A DNA stretch of 64,000 nucleotides from Rutidosis leptorrhynchoides (GCF_046630445.1 NC_092333.1:707945001-708009000), one strand, 5' to 3'. Numbered from the stretch's first letter, positions 1 to 11,463 are shown. The notes: generated by a model not told the origin, from the letters alone. Program-made: numbers and translations.

Positions 1-174
1 ATGTCGTAACGATAGCATCTATGCCTCTCATATCTTAAAAAAATTTGGATATGTTAAATTTCATTGAGCTTTCTTCTTGCTCGTGTTTTTGCTAGACGTA
101 GAAGTAGTTTTAATTGTAATGGGTCTCTATTATAATTTCGCTAGTTGTCTTAATAAAATTGTTGTTGAATAATA

Positions 175-460
175 ATTATTTTTGAAAGTCAAGTAATCGA
201 CATTGAATACTCTCATTTGTCACACATCACATGCACGTGCTTTCGGAAGGAAACCCGAATCACATTACATGAACCCGATTCTTAAACCATCCCGAGGGGC
301 AGGCGGAACGGATTTAAATCCTGAATAGATCCGGGAGAAAACCCCCTGGGGTCAATCTGGAACTTCATCTTTCAGGCAGATTGATTAATATGATGGACAG
401 AACGAGGCTCGAACACATGACTTAAACCTCACGCCCAAATAAGGTGTGGGGATACCATGG
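175..460 (-). mobile_element. tRNA-derived SINE (family A), full length
   Basis: Read on the minus strand this is a SINE. A pol III B-box-like motif (TGTTCGAGCCTC) lies at 404-415 and the element ends in a short A-rich tail near 175-186. A 12-bp perfect target-site duplication, TGTTGAATAATA, flanks it at 163-174 and 461-472. Its 3' half (about 240-320) matches the SINE at 63018-63332, including a shared CGAGGGGCAGGCGG-type block, so both belong to one family. The A box is degenerate. It is non-coding and depends on LINE enzymes for mobility. Confidence 0.8.
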
Positions 461-472
461 TGTTGAATAATA

Positions 473-813
473 CTTTACCATGATTTCAATAAAAAAAAAA
501 AACAAAGCTTCAAATAAAAATATAATCAAGAAATATATTCCACATTTTCAAATCTTTATTACTTTAACAAAACATAGCATACAACATGTTTACCCCAACC
601 AACTTCACAATATTACGTTATATCCCTCTTTACATGATCTCACCACCTTGAATACTAAATGGGTAATCTTTACCACCCCACCACAAAATACACCTTGATC
701 TCACAATCTGACGGCCCAGATTAATCACCACTACCCATATTTACACTCTCATTGAGCCACTTCTACCAACACTTTTTTCCCTCTTTCACTCCCTCCCTGG
801 TTTCCTACCAAAA
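473..813. other. Intergenic; upstream region of the glucanase gene
   Basis: AT-rich, with a pyrimidine-rich stretch (TTTTTTCCCTCTTTCACTCC) just upstream of the start codon that is probably 5' leader. No TATA box could be placed with confidence. The small open frame at 480-698 has no family signature and is taken as chance. Confidence 0.4.
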
Positions 814-3800
814 ATGTCACCACTCTTTTTATCCACCATCTCTCTTTTCATAACCATTTTCTCACTAGCAGGTTCACATTTTACATTACCATTTTTCCAT
901 TTCATTGTTAATACATGTTTCTCACTAACCTTTTTTAATGTATTTTTTGCAGATGGTGGTTCGATAGGCGTAAACTACGGTCGAATCGCAAACAATTTAC
1001 CATCACCTACAAAAGTAGTTAACCTTCTAAAGTCGCAAGGTATCAACCGGGTCAAAGTATACGACACTGACCCGGTTGTACTCCGATCTTTAGCAGGATC
1101 GGAGATAAAAGTTACGGTGGACCTCCCAAACGGATTCCTCCGTAATGCAGCAAGAAAACAATCATTTGCCACAAATTGGGTGGAACGAAATATCTTTTCG
1201 TTCCACCCACACACCCAAATTGAAGCCATTGCTGTTGGCAATGAAGTTTTCGTGGACCCCGATAACACAACATCGTATTTAGTACCGGCAATGCGTAATT
1301 TACACAACGCTTTGATTAAATATAATCTACATTCCGATATTAAAATATCATCACCAGTTGCATTAAGCGCCTTACAAAACTCATACCCATCATCATCCGG
1401 ATCTTTCCGACCCGAACTTATCGAACCCGTTTTCAAACCCATGTTCGAATTCTTACGTCAAACCGGGTCTTACCTTATGGTGAACGCGTACCCGTTTTTC
1501 GCGTACGAGTCAAACTCCGACGTTATCTCGTTAGATTACGCCCTATTTCGTGAAAACCCGGGCGTAACCGACCCGGGTAACGGTTTACGTTACTTTAACT
1601 TACTCGATGCACAACTTGACGCAGTTTTTGCCGCGATGTCGGCAATGTCGTACGATGATATTCCGTTGGTCGTAACAGAAACAGGGTGGCCATCGAAAGG
1701 TGATAAAAATGAGATAGGAGCGAGCATCGAAAACGCTGCTGCTTATAATGGTAATTTAGTAAAACGCATTTTGACCGGGTCGGGTACACCTCTCCGACCA
1801 AAAGCTGACCTAACCGTCTTTTTGTTCGCTCTTTTCAACGAGAACGGTAAAGACGGACCGTCATCGGAGAGGAACTACGGGTTGTTTTACCCGAACCAAG
1901 AAAAAGTATACAATGTACCGTTTACGATACAAGACTTGAAGGTGTATCGGGATAAACAGTCGCCGGCGGTCGGAGGAGATATTGGCGGCGGTCAGGTGAG
2001 GGTTTCGAGTCCGGTTACTGGATCTGGAACCGGGTCGGGTCGGACGTGGTGTGTGGCAAGTGATGTAGGGAAAGAAAGGCTGCAAATGGCTTTGGATTTC
2101 GCTTGTGGAGAAGGGGGTGCTGATTGCCGTCAGATTCAACCAGGGTCCACGTGTTACGATCCTAATACGTTGATTGCACACGCATCGTTTGCGTTCAATA
2201 GTTACTATGAGAAGACAGGACGTGCCGGGGGATCGTGTTATTTTGGTGGGGCCGCTCATATTGTTACACAACCACCTAGTACGTATATTCTTTCCTGTTA
2301 TTTTACACATAGTTAAAATTAATTTTTTAATTTCTAACATAGAAGATCAAATTTTTACAGTAGGAGGATTTTTACTTTTAAAAAAGGTTAGTTGAAACTT
2401 TTCTGTTAACTTATACTAATCAATTGGTTTAGTTTGCATAAATAGCTTGTGTGAACTTAAAAGCTAAGACATTATTGGCTTCTACATTAATTAATTGATT
2501 ATTGATTAAATGTTATTATAAGATCCAAAGAAATATAACCACTACTCTAAATATTTTAATATTTTAACCGTATCATGTTGAATTCCAACTAGTTATAAGT
2601 ATCTTAATCTTAATTCTCAGTGCTTTCTTTGTGTTGATCTTTTAATTTTGGTTTGTTCTAATAAATGAAAAATGAAAACCTTTAAGAGTAATATATTTGT
2701 ATTCATAATTACTTTTATTTAATAAATACGGAGTTATTGTGAACATTATTAAATTTGGTGTAATGTGATTGTTTGTTTGTTTTTTTCCTGGCAAAAAACT
2801 ATTTTTGGGTGTAATGTGATTGATTATTAACATGTATATATGTATATATGGGAAAGAGACTAGTATAATTTTGGGTTTGTCAACTGCAAGAACATAATAA
2901 AAAAAAAAAAAAACTACGGAGTATATTAGTTACTGTATAATTTTGGGTTTGACAACTTTAGCAACATGGAAGACCGTGAATATTTTTGGAATTACTAGAT
3001 TTGGGTTAAAGTGAGCACTGGTAGCCCATCTCTGACATGGTGGTGGGAGGTCCATATTCTAATTTTTAGACAAAAATAAAAGTCTCATAACAAGATGGTT
3101 TTCAAATTATGGGCCAATAGTGAGGTATAGTTTCTTCCCATAAAGATGATGAATATTCAATTAGTGATACAGTAAAAGTTAAAATCAGTAAAAATATTAG
3201 TCCAAATTATAATCGAGTCATTAAGACTCTGTTTTACCTTATTAATTTATTTTAATGATAATCATTAACAATTTCCTTATTATATTAGTACTGTAGTAGT
3301 TTATATCGGCGATTTTCAATCAACTTGTAAACGGGGATTTATTTGCGTCTCCATACCCTCAAATTAGGCAGAGGCCTTAAATAAGAGTCTAAGCAATTTA
3401 GAAGGGGCCCCCCCCCCCCCACCCCCCACTAGAGGGGAGGTCAGCGGAGTGTGTCATCAATATGAGTTTGTGTTCCGGAGCAGGGATGGGATAAGAATGT
3501 CGGGGAACACCACTAGTTTAAAATTTCATGTATAAAATACCATTTAAATGTTATATAACACCGCTAAATTTAACAACGAAGACCTCATATATTTTTTAAA
3601 TTTATAGTTTTTTCTGTAAATTGTATAGAAAATCATCGAATTTCACTATTCGGACCACCTATAATTTTAGAATTTGTATTTTTTTTAAAGGTAAACAATC
3701 AATAAAATAGCATTCAAATATTACTCCGTATTACTACTGAAAAAATTCGGGTAAACCAGAAGATTGTCTTCTTACGCTAAACCCTTTTTAAAAAGAATTG

Positions 3801-4706
3801 ACGTGTGTCCATATGTTAGTGAGACAAGGACATTTCGTCTTAAGTCAATACATTCAATTTTTGCGAATAACAGAAATTAAAATTAGCTTTGTGTTGTAGC
3901 TCATTTGGTAGCGGTCTGCCTCTCTTAGCGAGAGGTCAGGAGTTCGACTCACGTGAGGTGCAACATTGCACACAAGGTTGTCCCTTTACCCTTGCATTCC
4001 ATCCAAGGGTTTCTTTTGCACATTCCGTTGCGGGGCAGTGGGGAGGGGAATTTTACCGCTCATGCCCTAGGATTGGGCTGTGTTTCCTCCTGGGCAGCAC
4101 TTAGAGCCGGGTTATGTAACTGCATAGAGATAAACGCGTGGGTAGTTGAGTCTTCTGGTTGATCTTATACTGATGTTAAAAAAAAAAAACCGAAATTAAA
4201 ATAAAAATAAATCCAGAAGATTTAGTAGTGTTATAAGTGATTGAGACCTATGTCTATTCATGATTTATGTGTCTTGTGGACCTTTCATAAGGTCGCATTG
4301 CATCCTAGGCTTTTTTTTATAGCATTTCTTATATGCTTATGTATGTAAAGACATACCTACATTACAATTACAACTTCTTTTCAGTTACACAATACAAATG
4401 GTGTTAGATACGTACAAGTTTTAGTCTCCTCTATATTGCCTAATAACATCTAAGTTGAGTATTGTTATTAACATTTATATATTCTAATTTTGTTTTAATA
4501 ATTACTACATAACATTTGTATTATTTTCTCAAAAGTGAAATGTGTGAAGTGGTAACAGTTAGTGAAAAGTAGTCAAGATTTAGGACACAATTAAATCAAA
4601 TCTTTGGAGTTGAAGATTAGGACCGTAAAGAACAAATTAACCACTTGCTTTGTTTGCTTTTTCTCTTTTCCTTACTGATGTCGGAGTTTTAATGATTGAA
4701 TTTTTA

Positions 4707-4763
<57 letters not shown>

Positions 4764-4798
4764 TGTGTGCAGAATTTGGGAAATGTGAGTTCAACTAG
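814..4798 (+). CDS. Glucan endo-1,3-beta-glucosidase, GH17 with C-terminal X8 (CBM43) domain
   Basis: Three-exon gene: 814-871, 953-2278 and 4773-4798, giving 1410 nt and 469 residues. Exon 1 encodes a signal peptide (MSPLFLSTISLFITIFSLA), split from the mature start DGGSIGVNYGR by an 81-nt phase-1 intron, a usual place in GH17 genes. The GH17 barrel follows, with acid/base Glu117 in AVGNEVF and nucleophile Glu262 in VTETGWPSKGD. A Gly/Ser-rich linker leads to an X8 domain starting TWCVAS. GH17 enzymes cleave beta-1,3-glucan (callose) in the wall; X8 binds that glucan. Exon 2 ends at a GTACGT donor (2279) and the tiny exon 3 reads KFGKCEFN-stop, adding the sixth X8 cysteine. No GPI signal follows, so the protein is probably secreted. 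Intron 1 is in frame (27 codons) and intron 2 reads open for 12 codons, so a simple ORF call of 814-2316 misses both introns. Exon 3 is inferred from splice sites and domain fit only. Confidence 0.9.
872..952 (+). other. Intron 1 of the glucanase gene (in frame)
   Basis: Begins GTTCAC after CTAGCAG and ends TTTTTTGCAG. Removing it joins SLA to DGGSIGVNYG, a standard signal-peptide to GH17 junction. Retaining it would insert 27 mostly hydrophobic residues (GSHFTLPFFHF...) without a frameshift or stop, so software can easily read it as coding. Confidence 0.85.
3404..3438. repeat. C-homopolymer tract in glucanase intron 2
   Basis: About 14 consecutive C after GGGG, then ACCCCCCACTAGAGGGGAGG. 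It stands out in an intron that is otherwise AT-rich. It could form G-quadruplex or i-motif structures and is also prone to sequencing-length error. Confidence 0.8.
3884..4191 (+). mobile_element. tRNA-derived SINE (family B) inside glucanase intron 2
   Basis: A clear A box TAGCTCATTTGG (3897-3908) and a B-box-like motif GGAGTTCGACTC (3939-3950) form a tRNA-like head. A body of about 240 bp ends in an A tail at 4178-4189. The perfect 11-bp TSD GAAATTAAAAT lies at 3873-3883 and 4192-4202. The body differs from family A. Same orientation as the host gene. Confidence 0.88.
4711..4759. repeat. (TA)n microsatellite beside the last 3' splice site
   Basis: About 24 TA units directly upstream of TTTTGTGTGTGCAG, the acceptor of the last exon. 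It occupies the region where a branch point and pyrimidine tract would normally lie and is likely length-polymorphic. Confidence 0.95.
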
Positions 4799-6791
4799 GA
4801 ATGGTGGAAGAGTTTACAGAGATGTTAGTATACATTGTAGATTCATAGCTTCTCTTGTTAGCTAATTACGGAGTATAACTGTAATGAATTATTATCTAGT
4901 TAATTCATTTTAGAAATGGTTATTTGATTATTAATATAGTACTACGTACTTATTTTGAGCTTACCAAATTTGTATGTTCAACATTATCAATTTAGAATTG
5001 TCTAAATAAGCTAGAAACTTAATGTAACATTTTTATGACACTATTCAATAATATCAAAAAAAAAAAAAAAAAAAAAAAGAAAAAAAATTACCACTTTCAA
5101 TTGATGACTTGAATTTTAATAAAACTGAATGTTGCTATTGGATTACTGAAGAATTTAAATTTTTAGCCTCATATTCATATGTATTTCTTTTATTATATAC
5201 CTCCAACGTAATATTTGGACTCACTTTCCTTGTATCTTCATTCATTTATTTTTAGACATTTTCAAAAATATGATTAACAAAGACTATCTCATGTCACCGG
5301 CTTCTTCACAAAGACGGCAAACACAAATCGCTTATCATTGCCCTTATTGTTTGCATTTACACTTAAATTGTAAGGAACTATTTTTTTTTTTTATCAATGA
5401 TGAATTTTTTCTTTGCAAAAAGAAAAAACTTAAATTAAAATAGATCAAAATGACCTGGTAACGTTACAATATAGAGTCGGACATGACAGTTTGATTAACA
5501 GATCCTATGGCTATTTGAAAAACTGAATCTAACTCGCCTATATCCCAATACATTGCACAAATACAAACAAATTGAAACCATCACGTGAAACTTCAGCTTA
5601 GGCTTCCCTAACAAGCTGTCAATATCTAAAACGCCGTCAGCTCGTCACAGTGTCTTCAAAATCTCGAAACAACCTACGACTTATTGCAACTAAACAACAT
5701 AAGCGATTGCAAACCGTATCAATGTTTTTTATTTTTTATTGACTAAAATAACGATTACTATTAAAATTAGGAATCTTCATCAGTAGATGAAGGAACCAAT
5801 AACCGATACAACCGAACAAAAAAATGACTCAATAAAAGCAAACATGCTAGAACATAAAATTAACATAGACCTAGCTAACTCTAAACGAGCAGCAATGGAA
5901 ACACAACACCAATCACAAAAGAGATGCCTAGCAAACGTGTCAAATCACAAGCGATCGAACAAAATAAAAACATACGAATCAAATAATAATAAGCAACAAA
6001 TATAGAATCCAAAGAAGCCGGATCAGCCGGCATTGGAAGAACTCTTTTGATTTCTTTCGTCCGACTTTGATGTAATCCCATCGATCTTATCAATACGTAG
6101 ACCTTTGCATTGCCGATTTGAAAAAGAATAGGTCAAAACGTTCGATGACATTGCTAATAAGAACACGCGTTTGTTGGGGAATCAAGCCTTGATGACGATG
6201 ATACCGTATCTATTGATGAATTATCGCTAACCGAATCAATGATGATGATACCTAGAAAAGCAGTGGAATTAAAGTTGGTCCCATGACCAAGTACACTTTA
6301 GGCAGCTAAAGTTATAGAGAAATGGTCAAGTTGTAGCTGTTAAAGTTGCAAATGATGTGATGTATGAATTTAATCTCATCAACTACCAACTTATTATGGG
6401 TGGTAAAATTAAATAAATTCACAGAAATTTAAAAGTTGCAAAGAATCTATGAAGGCTACATTATGTAACAAACTGTCATCTACCAAATATTTCCTTCTTG
6501 TTTTTACTAAAATTTCTATGGTTGACGATGAATATGTAGGTTGTACAACACATAATTCACCCTGACACAAATACAAATATATATAGACGATAAAAATTTG
6601 AGTCACGCCAGAGATTCCCCTTGCCTCCCACTTAGTTACAAAATTATACTATTGGTGTTGTCACCCAGTGAATACGTTTCAATGGTACAACAGGTCATAT
6701 GGTTAAAGTAGTAGCATTTGATAACAAGTGAAATGCTGAAATGTACCTAATTTGAACAAATTAATGTAGTACAAATCTTGTTTTTTCATTA
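4799..6791. other. Intergenic, no gene recognised
   Basis: Probable 3' UTR of the glucanase gene for the first 200-300 bp, then AT-rich sequence with a poly-A run at about 5056-5080. The minus strand of roughly 5380-6240 has the looser, mixed-base texture of a non-LTR retrotransposon 3' region, including a T-run at about 5381-5391 that would be an A tail on the minus strand. No conserved domain is readable. The small open frames at 5787-6093 have no signature. Confidence 0.35.
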
Positions 6792-6941
6792 AAAAAAAAA
6801 AAAAAACAAAAAAAAAAAAAAAAAAAAAAAACAAAAGCACACTCCAACACATTATTTTACACGAAAATGTACATAATGTACTCACACTTGAACCAATGAC
6901 CTCAAAGTCAGAGTGACACCTTAATTCTGTCAAACTAATGG
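6792..6941 (-). mobile_element. Possible short SINE with T-rich tail
   Basis: The minus strand contains a B-box-like GGTTCAAGTGTG (complement of 6883-6894) and ends in a long T-rich tail (TTTTG then T-runs), seen on the plus strand as A-runs at 6791-6835. An 8-bp candidate TSD, TTTCATTA, lies at 6784-6791 and 6942-6949. The A box is not clear. T-rich or TTG-type tails are known for some plant SINEs. The call rests on the B box and short TSD only. Confidence 0.4.
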
Positions 6942-7169
6942 TTTCATTAGGTTATTTTTTTATACTTACAAAGATGTTACAAAAGGATTTATATAAAAAT
7001 AGGTGATATTATCATTTCTAATATAATATAATTGGTACAGCTCATTGTGTAAATAGTTTTTGTATCCCATACAAATATACAATACCCCTTTCCATTATTC
7101 AATATTAAGAACCCGCACATGTTTTTTAGTTTACGTGTACTCATTTCAGAAATCAAGGAACCAAAAGTA

Positions 7170-7584
7170 GCCTTGGCTTGATCGGTATGAAGTGAGATTT
7201 AAATTGGGGTATTGTTAACTAACTCCAACCGGGAGTTTTCAACCTTGAATGGTACTGCCAACATAATGCGATTTAGTAAGGTTTCGGGGGGTTTTCCCAA
7301 TTTTCGATGGTACTGCCAACATTGTCGCGAATGTGGTTAAGTCCAGGGGCAGAGCATACTAAGGGCAGAGCGGGGCACCCGCCCAACTGGATTTAAAAAA
7401 AAATTTACACTAAAATTTTTTTTTTTTTTTAACTAAAAAATAATGTTTTTTGAAGTGTTTTGTCCCTGTTGTCAATGAAAAGTTTAATAAGTTTTTTGCA
7501 CCCGTACCATATGTGATCGGGTTCAAGTTTCGCCACTGGTTAAGTTCCCTCCGAGTGATGATGATATCGTCGTTCGAAAAAAAT
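7170..7584 (+). mobile_element. Degenerate SINE-like repeat, split by a hAT MITE
   Basis: Starts with an A-box-like TTGGCTTGATCGG at about 7173, has a weak B-box-like region near 7225, contains the duplicated phrase TGGTACTGCCAACAT (about 7249 and 7309), and ends GATATCGTCGTTCGAAAAAAA at about 7584. The middle is interrupted at 7344-7546 by a smaller element. No TSD was found around the outer repeat, so its ends are approximate. Confidence 0.45.
7344..7538. mobile_element. hAT-type MITE (195 bp)
   Basis: Short terminal inverted repeats, CAGGGGCAGAGC at the left and TTTCGCCACTG at the right (the latter reads CAGTGGCGAAA inverted). It is flanked by an 8-bp TSD with one mismatch, GTTAAGTC (7336-7343) and GTTAAGTT (7539-7546). 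An 8-bp TSD and CAGnGGC ends are typical of hAT elements. It has no coding capacity and interrupts the SINE-like repeat, so it is the younger insertion. Confidence 0.7.
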
Positions 7585-7682
7585 AGAGTATCAGATTCAG
7601 TTCATTTAAAGGTGGACCCAATCACCCAGACGGTGAAGGTGAAACTTGTTTATTTATCTTTTTAATTTTTCTGGATATAGAA

Positions 7683-8027
7683 TTTTTTTTTAACGGCAAA
7701 GTAAAGATTTTATTATATATGAAAATTAATACAAATTTACAATCAGAAAGATCGTTCAGAACGACCAAGTCAAAACGACATTTATAACTAGGAAAACGAT
7801 AAAATGAGGTCACCACGACATGATATATGCCCCCCGTTGTCGTAGGAAAATGCCGTGGTCCTTTCATTATCATTTAAGAGGAGATTTGACTTGAGAAAAC
7901 AAGCTGAGATGGAACGAAATACAGTGTTGGCAATTCAACGACAAAACATCCCGAACCAACCCAATTTCTCTCCTCTAAAACGACTACTCCGGGAGTGAGG
8001 CAAAAAACCTACAGGGGGGTATATCTG
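7683..8027 (-). other. 3' UTR and A tail of the LINE
   Basis: Follows the ORF2 stop (8028-8030) and runs about 345 nt to the A tail at 7683-7691. The last bases before the tail, TTGCCGTT, recur just before the A tail of the SINE at 63018-63332. Confidence 0.8.
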
Positions 8028-8658
8028 TTAGCCAATGCCGGATCTCCTAGTTTGTAAGGCAATCGAGTCATACCCACGCGGATTTTCGATCCACGGATCC
8101 CATTCTATGTTTGAAACTTTAATTCTTTTGGAGAACCATTCGAAGCTTTTAATTTGTATTTCTTTAAACACCATAGCGCTCGTGGTTTTCGCTTTAGAAA
8201 AAGTGGTAGCATTCCTGCTATTCCATATCATGTAACCGGTTACCCACTCAGTGGCTTGCCATAGTTGTTTGCCCATTGCAGAGTTAAAAGAGTAGCCATT
8301 CCCTAAAAAAGATTCATTGATGCTCATGTTAGTAAATGGGCCCAGATTCCACCAGTCGAAAACGCGTTTCCAAATGTCTAGGGCAAAGTTACATAAGATG
8401 ATAGAATGTTCTACTGTCTCAAGTCCATCGTCACATACGGGACAACGAATCGTCCCTAAATCCATTCCACGCTTATCCAACTCTACCCTAGTAGGTATCC
8501 GTTTCCATCTAGCTCGCCATATAAACAGCTCGGCCTTGAGAGGGACAAGATTATTACGAAGAGTCTTTGCATCCGAAGTTTGATTAGCCAGTTCCGCCCT
8601 AATCAGAATGTCTGTAAGCCTCCTCACCGAAAACGAACCATCATTGCTCCATGCCCAT
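8028..8658 (-). pseudogene. LINE ORF2, C-terminal piece (zf-RVT zinc ribbon)
   Basis: Encodes the end of ORF2 from WSNDGSFSVRRLTDIL to a TAA stop. It has the plant L1 reverse-transcriptase zinc-binding region: PLKAELFIWRARWKRIPTR, CPVCDDGLETVEHSIILC, WKRVFDWW. The Cys/His pairs C-x2-C and H-x4-C are present. The open frame extends upstream to 8699 only by reading into the LTR of R1, so the first residues (MLKLNLTEKRGMLQ) are not LINE protein. It is cut off from the rest of ORF2 by the R1 insertion and cannot act as a normal ORF2 here. Confidence 0.9.
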
Positions 8659-11059
8659 TGTAACATCCCGCGTTTTTCCGTTAAATTTAATTTTAACACC
8701 GTCTTTTTTTTTTTAAAACATAATCTTTCGTATTTAAATTAATAGTTTCCGTGAGTAACGTTCATTATATTCCCGCTATTCAATTTTGACATCACCCGTT
8801 ACTCGAGCGTTTTAAAATATTCGTTTGGTTAATTACCGCACCCGCTTTGAAACTTGAGGGACCAATCTCGTCACTTGGCCAAATTGAGGCAACTAGCCAC
8901 CACCTCCCCACCTTCCTCACCATTCAATCACCTCCATCTCTCTCTCTTTCTCTCTAGCAAGAACACACACACAAACACCCAATTCAAACATTCATCATCT
9001 AAATTCGGATCGGGAAACAAACTTCAAAACAAATTACATATTCGTGATCCTCTCTTCATCCTCTACATTTTGATACCAATTTCATCAAGTTTGGGTAACT
9101 TTCTAAAAACTCTAGATTTCTATAAATTCGTGTTTTTGACTTGAAATTGTGTTGGTTAGTGTCTATGGCTCGTGTATAACATGAATATATGATTTGTATT
9201 CTCGATCTTGATGTTTTGGTGTAACTAGCTTGAAAATGAAAAGTGTATGCTTAATCCTTGATTTTGGATGATCAAATGTTGTTAGATTGTTAAAGTGCAT
9301 GTTTTAAAAGTGTTACTAGTATCATTAGCTTCGTTTTGATGTATAGGTTGATTAAGGAAACTCCAAAAACATGATTATTGATTTTGAGATGTTTGACTAG
9401 GGTTTGATAGTTCTTGACATGAATTTTTGGATGCTTGAATGCCATGAAATGTTAATTGTTAGTGTTTAGTAGTAATGTATGCTTCATTACTTTCGAAACG
9501 GCATATCGTATGTGTAAATTGGATTCCCGAATCATAAAATACGTTTTACGAACTTGAAACTTTGAAAATAAACCTTTCTTGATCAATTGACGAGTTTTCG
9601 GTTATTGTAAATGATGTTTTTGTTTGATGATATGTGGTTAGTTGTATTGCTCGTCAAAATACCTTTCCAACGATATAAGATACTTGTTTTGGATGTTTAC
9701 GGTTTAGGAATTATGGGTATTTGAAGTTGGATTCGTGCTTGAGTGTGAAAAACTGACCAGAATTCTCTGCCCAGGTAGTGGCGCGGCGCGCCCCATTCCC
9801 GCGCGGCGCGCGGATTGGCCTGGCCAGATTCTGCCTTGTTTGGCGCATTTCACGCGAAATGTTTGACTAGCTATCGACCTCCGATTCACATGAAACTTGT
9901 TTTAATATACTTGTATATGAATATTTAGCATAGAAAAATAGTCCGGGACCCGACCCGAACGCGTTGACTTTTTCGTTGACTTTGACCAAGTTTGACTTTT
10001 AGTCAAACTTAACCAAACTTTTATACAATCATTCTAACATGCTTTTATACTTGTTTCTTGTATGAAACTTGACAACGTGATTCACATGCTATATTTAATC
10101 GAGTCGTATTGAGCCATAGGACTAATTGAACACATTTCACCCGACCTTGTGTCGTAACCGGTTAATTGATATAACTTACTTGTTTAGGTCAAGGCTAAGC
10201 AACTTTCATGCACACGTTTACTTGTTGAAGTACCTTTATACTCGTGCACTCGAGGTGAGATCATAGTCCCACCTTTTCAACAACTTTTATACTTTTAAAT
10301 CGTGGGCTGAGAAAACATATACTTTGTTACATCTCGTACTACTTACTTTTATGTTTTGAACACAAGTGTGAAAACAAACATTCCACGTGCGAGTTAGAAC
10401 AAAAATGCCTCAATTCGATTATCATTAGTTACACTTGCAGGGTGTAAGCGAGAACTTATATTGTGTGGCCATACGGGTTTAACAAACCCTCATTCGGACG
10501 GTTCGCTACCGTTATGCGGATGAAATATATTTTTGTGTTTTAGTGCGGGTTCTAGCACTGTGTGATGGGGTAACGTTGGTTAAGTTTTGATAATTGAGTG
10601 CTCGCGTATAACAACACTTTTGGAATGCAAATGATTTGGATAATCTACGTTATGGAAATACAAAATCTTGTGGTTCAAAAACAACGTTTAATACTTACTA
10701 AACCTATGATTTCACCAACGTTTTCGTTGACAGATTTTTCTATGTTTTTCTCAGGTCTCGCACGATATGTGATACATGCTTCCGCTCACTATTTGATACT
10801 TGCATTGGATGTCGAGTATACATGCATTACTTGGAGCATCTTTTGACTTTACTTTAAACCGTGTCGCCTAGATTTCAAATGTACTTATAACCTTGTAACT
10901 TAACTTTTGGTTGAACAATTCTTGTAAACTTTGAAAACAATCTTTATTTTGAAATAAGGGCGACATATTTTGGTCAAACATTGTCATAAAGACTTATGAC
11001 CAGGTAATGGGACCCACGTAGTCGACGCCGTCACTTGACGATTTGTCGGGGTCGCTACA
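8659..11059 (+). repeat. R1 5' LTR
   Basis: 2401 bp, TG...CA ends. It holds a very GC-rich patch at 9778-9815 made of GGCGCGGCGCGCC- and CGCGCGGCGCGCGG-like palindromic words in otherwise AT-rich sequence. The small open frames at 8854-9144, 9704-9889 and 10598-10846 recur in the other LTR only because the LTRs are copies. Confidence 0.93.
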
Positions 11060-11061
11060 AG

Positions 11062-11073
11062 TGGTATCAGAGC
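11062..11073 (+). other. R1 primer binding site (tRNA-iMet)
   Basis: TGGTATCAGAGC, two bases after the LTR end. It is complementary to the 3' end of plant initiator-methionine tRNA and is the standard priming site in this group. Confidence 0.9.
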
Positions 11074-11463
11074 CTTGGTTGTAGGGATTTAGAGTTCATT
11101 TGTGTCCACCCCGAGTCATAGGGTACATAGGTGAATCTAGACTACAACCGGCATATAGACAGAAGTAGGAATTACTTGACTATTTGTGCATTTATACTCG
11201 AACTCTTCTATCATATCTAACTCGTATTCGATCTTGATCTTACGTTGATAAATTTTGTTGACGCGCCACCTTGACTTTATGAAGTAATGTTAAATGCACA
11301 CGAGAATCAGGGTAATATAATTTCCGGGATTATATTACGGTGATTCATATGGACATTCCGACATTATGACATAAAGAATTTAAGGCGAGTCAAGGAAAAT
11401 TTTCTCTACATCATCATTCCATATCATGATTAGTATTATTGAGAATACTAATCAACGATATTC

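Larger units (their letters stand above)
2279..4772 (+). other. Intron 2 of the glucanase gene (2.49 kb)
   Basis: Donor GTACGT at 2279; acceptor TGTGTGTGCAG ending at 4772. The intron is AT-rich. It holds an imperfect direct repeat of about 30 bp (2867-2896 and 2936-2967, sharing TATAATTTTGGGTTTG), a C-tract at about 3408, a complete SINE at 3884-4191, and a long TA array ending 12 bases before the acceptor. Short ACGGAGTA / TACTCCGTA motifs (2913, 3723, 4864 areas) look like remnants of small inverted-repeat elements but could not be paired. Confidence 0.75.

Noticed and set aside
975-1442. 155-residue antisense open frame over the glucanase
   Set aside because: Shadow of the GH17 coding strand; no own domain, start context or similarity.
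814-2316. Single-exon 500-residue glucanase
   Set aside because: It includes an in-frame 81-nt intron after the signal peptide and runs into intron 2, losing the sixth X8 cysteine. The three-exon model fits the family better.
3889-3960. tRNA gene suggested by A and B boxes
   Set aside because: The head is part of a 308-bp SINE with A tail and TSD; it lacks a proper acceptor stem and anticodon arm.
4650-4865. 71-residue frame with repeated Tyr-Ile
   Set aside because: Translation of the TA microsatellite and flanking intron/exon sequence.
8854-9144. Duplicated 96-residue frames at 8854-9144 and 15221-15511 (and 82-residue pairs at 10598 and 16965)
   Set aside because: They are the same LTR sequence present twice; no domain, and duplication follows from LTR structure.
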